A stretch of DNA of 64,000 bases, taken from contig BSQZ01000034.1 of the NCBI GenBank assembly GCA_033239005.1, positions 5,448,001-5,512,000 of the forward strand, written 5' to 3'. This DNA comes from Lamellibrachia satsuma (taxonomy: Eukaryota; Annelida; Polychaeta; Sabellida; Siboglinidae). The notes beneath the pieces are model-generated. The model was not told the DNA's origin, did not search any database, and saw nothing but the letters and a program-made list of their open reading frames with translations. Each line of letters begins with the position of its first letter. The first letter of the stretch is position 1. Below are positions 59,672 through 64,000 of this stretch, one piece after another. The translations under genes were made by a program, and so were the position numbers.

Positions 59672-62600
59672 ATGGTACAGTACGACTGTGTCGAAAAACC
59701 GCTAAGTAGTTTCTTCTACAACTACGGTCGCTTCATCGCTCGTCATCCACTCTGGTTCCTGATTATTCCGTTGCTGGTCGCCGGGGCGTTGGCATCAGGA
59801 CTCTACAACTTCCATGCAGAATACGATGTAGAAAAGTTGTTTACTCCTGAGAAAGCCAGGTCAAAGGACGAAAGACACACTATTCAGCAGCTGTTCCCTG
59901 AAGATGACGATTCATATTTCAGTGCCATCAGAATGTCGACGTTGGGGGAATTCGGAAAAGTAATCGTGACAACAACGGCCACAGACGAAAACGTTCTGAC
60001 AGAGGATGTGTTCCGTGACGTGAAACAACTTGACTCAGACATTCGGAACATCGTAGTCGATGTGTCTGGGAAGACATACAACTACAGTGACCTTTGCGCC
60101 GGTTCTTGTCAGAAGGACGTGTTGCTTTTGTTACACGAGGACTTCCACATCGACTTGAATACTTTGGTATATCCTGTTCATACGATCAACCTTGGAAGGA
60201 ACATCTCAATATTCCTTGGCGCCGCCATTGGCGGAGTAAGCAAAACTGCAGGTGGCGACACTGAAGCAAAAGCTTGGACGTTGACGTACTACTTACGTTC
60301 CGACGCAGAACACAGCGAAGCCGTAGAAGCGTGGCAGGATAAATTCCTGTCTACACTCGCTGCGAACTCTTATAGCCATATCAATGTGGCCCGCTTCACC
60401 GCTCACTCTCTTGAAGACGAATTGTCGAGAAACGTAGCTGGCGTCATTCCGTTATTCTCCGTCACGTTCTCCATTCTAATCACCTTCTCCATCGTATCGT
60501 GTATGAGCGCAGACTGGGTGCGCAGTAAGCCGTGGCTCGGAAATCTCGGCGTTCTCTCGGCCTGTCTCGCTGTGATCTCGTCGTTCGGTCTCGTGTTTCA
60601 CTGCGGGGTTCCTTTCATAGACATCGTCTGTTCCAGTCCTTTCCTCGTGCTCGGTAAGTCATCGAAAAGCGCAGACAGTAAGTCAACTGACACAATGAAG
60701 ATAATAATAATAATAGTAAAATAATAACATAATAGTAATAATAACAATACTACTAATATTTACTGCTTCCGCTGTTGCTTCTGCTGCTACTGCTGCTTCT
60801 GCTTCTGCTACTGCTACTGCTGGTACTGTTGCTGCTGCTACTGCTACATGGTGCAACATTTAATATAGCATATAATAAAAGTAAAAATAACGAGTATTAT
60901 TAAACGAATTCGAAGTAGAACATTGTTTGAAATCTGTAATTGGTTACGAAAGGCCACGGTTATTAAATCAAATAAGGTAACACAAACGAACGAATATCCA
61001 AATGCTCGCCCTAAACCTGGTTTTGTAATATTTCGATTGATCGAACCTCATTAGATGTCCCGAATTTTATTTCGCAGGTATTGGTGTTGACGACATGTTT
61101 GTCATGATGGCCGCATGGCGTCAGACCGACTTCCGGTGGACGGTTGAAGAGCGCATGGGCAAGGCGTTCTCGGAGGCAGCGCTATCAATCAGCATCACGA
61201 GCATCACGGACGCTCTGTCGATTGGCATCGGCGCGATCACGCAGTTCCGGTCCGTCCGCATCTTCTGCACTTACACAGTCGTCGCTGTCGTGTTTGACTA
61301 TTTCTACCAGATCACGTTCTTCGCCGCCTGCATGGTGCTGATGGGGAAACGTGAAGCGGCCAACCTTCACCCGGCTACGTGCACGAAGGCTGTGCCCATG
61401 TCAGAAGCAGGTAGGGAAATAAGACAGCGTCGTAGTCTAGTGAGTAGTAAGACGTAAAACCACTTCCGTTGGTGTGACCCATTAGTCACCAGTCCGAAGC
61501 AGGTAGGGAGATATAACAGCAAGTGGAACAGATAGTGTAACGCCACGCTACTTCCATTGACATAAACCACACGACGATCGTCTCGTGCGATGGGTAAATT
61601 TATATTACGCTGAAACGCAGTGTATGATTTTCATGTATTCCTGTGTGTTTTGATTTATTGACGAGTATGTTTATTATTTTTCAGGAGACCGCAGCGCCCT
61701 CTACCGATTGTTTTGTACAGGCGGCTACACGGATGACGAGGCAAAGGTAGACACGAATAAGGGCGAAGTGTGGGCGATGACCTTCTTCCGTGACTATTGG
61801 GGTGGTTTACTCTCGACCCGACCCTACAAGATAGTGCTCTTTGTCGTCTACCTGGTGTACCTAGCCTTCGCCATATGGGGTTGTGCACGTTCCGTAGAGG
61901 GTATCACCTTGGACAGACTGGCAGGCGATGGATCCTATGTTGCCGACTACTACAAGTACGACATCAAGTACTTTCGAGAGTACGGGCCGGCCGTCAACGT
62001 CATTGTTGGCGCCGAACTAGAGTTGTGGCAAGACGGTGAACGACTCAACATTGACACGTTCATAAAGAAATTCGAAGCATCCGAATACTTTCAAGGCAAA
62101 GAATTCACGGTTGCGTGGACTCGCGATTTCTCCTCATTCGTTGGAACCGGTGTCGTTGCCGCAACGAATTTCTCGTCCCTGTTGAACGTGTTTCTGCAAA
62201 ACTACAACGATTACAAACTTGACATTAAGCTGGACTCCGGTAAAATCAAGTATTCCCGATTCGTCGTGTTTTCGAAAAATATGAACACATCCATACGAGA
62301 AAGCCATATGATGTTGAAAGCTCGAGAACTCGCGGATGATCACCCGAAACTAAACGTGACGGTGTTTCACCCGGCTTTCATATACTACGACCAATACATC
62401 GCTGTTTGGCCGAACATGCGGCAAAACATGTTAATCGCAACGGCAGCCATGTTTGTTGTATCGCTGGTGCTGATTCCACATCCGGTATGTAGCGTATGGG
62501 TGACTGCCAGCATAGTGTCCATCTGTACCGGGGTCATAGGTTACATGACGTGGTGGGGCGTCAACATCGACACAATCTCCATGATCAATATCATCATGTG

Positions 62601-62934
62601 CATCGGTTTCAGTGTCGACTTCTCGGCTCACATCACATACGCATTCGTGTCGGCAGAGGGCGACACTGGCAACGAACGCATGCGCAATGCCCTCAATACC
62701 CTCGGTTACCCCATAGCGCAGGGGGCGCTGTCAACAATCCTTGGGGTGGTGGCCCTGGGTTTCTCTGCGTCCTATATATTCCGTGCATTCTTCAAGACGA
62801 TGTTCCTGGTCATCTTACTCGGCGCCTTCCATGGACTGCTCGTCATCCCAGCTCTGCTTTCATTCATCGGCCCAAAGTCTACGAAGCAACGGCGATCCGT
62901 GTCCTCTGAACAATCGTCGGTGTCCTCTCAGTGA
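59672..62934 (+). CDS. Patched domain-containing protein (PTCHD3/Ptr-like), gene B
   Basis: Paralogue of gene A with the same three-exon architecture and identical phases: 59672-60653, 61078-61410 (333 bp in both genes) and 61685-62934 (854 aa). The start MVQYDCVEKPLSS was chosen because it aligns with A. An upstream in-frame ATG exists at 59576, but a splice acceptor (ATACGTTTCAG near 59621) suggests that part is intron. Conserved blocks: TM1 ARHPLWFLIIPLLVAGA, the sterol-sensing-like segment IPLFSVTFSILITFSIVS, LGIGVDDMFVMMAAW, WGVNIDTISMINIIMCIG and FSVDFSAHITYAF. The C-terminus (QRRSVSSEQSSVSSQ) is shorter and Ser-rich, unlike A. It stands head to head with A. Transport substrate is unknown; lipid or sterol handling is family-level inference. 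Confidence 0.93.
60760..60846. repeat. CTGCTACTGCTGCTTCTG microsatellite
   Basis: Imperfect (CTG/CTT)n tract in the first intron of gene B. Confidence 0.92.
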
Positions 62935-63310
62935 AAATAATGTGTCCTCTTAGTGTTGGCGTCACCTTAATGCCGACCTTTGTCGCCTTAGTTACGATCT
63001 ATGTCCTCTCATGCAGTGACGATCTATGTCCTCTTAGTGAGATATGTGTGCTCTTAATGTTGATATAATATGTCCTCTTAGTGATGATATGTGTCGTCTC
63101 AGTGATGATATGTGTCCTCGCAGTAATGATCTATGTCGTCTCAGTGATAATATATATATATATCATCTCAGTAATAATCTGTGTCCTGTCAATAAAAATA
63201 TGTGTGCTCTCAGTAATGATCTGTGACCTCTCAGTGATGATATGTGTTCTCTTAATGACGATATGCGTCCTCTTATTGACGACATGTGCCCCCTCAGTGA
63301 CCATATGTGC
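62935..63310 (+). repeat. ~20-24-bp degenerate minisatellite in the gene B 3' flank
   Basis: About fifteen copies of GATATGTGTCCTCTCAGTGA-like units starting right at the stop codon of gene B. The coding end itself (GTGTCCTCTCAGTGA at 62920-62934) is one unit, so the array seems to include or derive from the 3' end of the gene. Confidence 0.88.
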
Positions 63311-64000
63311 TCTCACTATACGTGCGCGCGTTATGTTCACGAAGTTTGACGTTTCACAACTAGCTGACGCATAGATATTTCACTATTGAAACATTATATG
63401 TATACACAAAAATAGCACATTAATCATTCTAAAGTTACTTTTTTGTGATGGATGTATTGAGAGACACGGAAAGCTACATGAAATTCACACGTGCAACCTC
63501 GTCTTCTTCAACAACTTTTTATTCGTCCAATGTGTTTGCAGACATTTTGTGAACATAACAAGGGATCTTTACCACGTCCGTCTTGGCAGTCTGACATCAC
63601 ATTTTGTTTGTTTGTATTAGTTGTTGTAAGATCATTGTGGTATTCAACGAATTAGTTAAATCGTCCATACAAATAAACATGATAAACAAGTTGCCTTCAC
63701 GATACCAGTTTCGAGTTAATAGATAGTACAGTGAAACCCACTTAGTAGAACCACTTCTGGTCAGATCAATTTGATTCTATAAAGCGGCCGATTCACAAAT
63801 GCGATTTTCCGAATAAAACATGTGAATATATTATGTATATCAGTAGCGCCTCAATCACTACACTGCTAACTCTATGTTTACATTAAAATCAGGTCACAAC
63901 ACGCTCCTCTGTTGCATGATTACCTGAGTTAACTGTACATTAATTGGCTCTCATACCTTTGGTTACGTTCCGCTGTTTAGATATCTCGACATCGGTTGAG
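63311..64000. other. 3' flank of gene B, no gene recognised
   Basis: At about 63727 a TACAGTGAAACCCACTTAGT motif resembles Tc1/pogo-like MITE ends, but the element would run off or lack its partner. Nothing else identified. Confidence 0.35.

Overview
This is metazoan nuclear DNA. Protein-coding genes are split by introns with GT/AG junctions, and the rest is AT-rich, crowded with minisatellites, tRNA-derived SINEs, CR1/L2-type non-LTR retrotransposons and non-autonomous DNA transposons. The gene content fits an invertebrate bilaterian, probably marine: a cytosolic Xaa-Pro aminopeptidase, an ERI1-type exonuclease and a small expansion of patched-domain (PTCHD3/Ptr-like) genes. I cannot name the species. 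No bacterial gene, operon or CRISPR array is present.

Layout. 1-9.3 kb: the last ten exons (+) of an XPNPEP1-like aminopeptidase P gene; its 5' part lies outside the window or is unrecognised. A SINE and a large minisatellite lie in or before the first intron seen. Two later introns begin with tandem arrays that copy the exon/5' splice-site junction. 9.5-10.3 kb: a 36-bp minisatellite. 11.0-16.7 kb: a complete six-exon ERI1-like 3'-5' exonuclease (-), 443 aa, with an unusual Ser-rich and acidic C-terminal tail. 16.4-39.9 kb: gene-poor and repeat-rich. It holds 35- and 12-15-bp minisatellites, a hAT-type MITE with a perfect 8-bp target duplication, twin 457-bp TIR elements 2.5 kb apart, a decayed CR1-type retrotransposon (-), two sets of inverted termini sharing TACCCAGC(C/T)AGCAC, an L2-type retrotransposon fragment (+) and a transposase-like coding remnant.

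39.9-63 kb: a patched-related gene cluster. Gene A (-, three coding exons, 877 aa) and gene B (+, three coding exons, 854 aa) stand head to head about 8.8 kb apart with identical exon phases. Downstream of A lies a partial tandem duplicate C. It is frameshifted, lacks exons 1-2, and is split by a nearly full-length CR1-type element whose ORF1 joins a PHD-like finger to an SGNH esterase-like domain. Between A and B are a roughly 1.9-kb foldback element with a SINE in one arm and several minisatellites.

The clearest theme is local repeat birth at functional boundaries. Arrays appear to be seeded from two splice-donor junctions, from a SINE tail and from a stop-codon region. Family assignments come from translated motifs and conserved residues; exact exon ends are inferred from splice consensus and phase continuity, not from transcripts.
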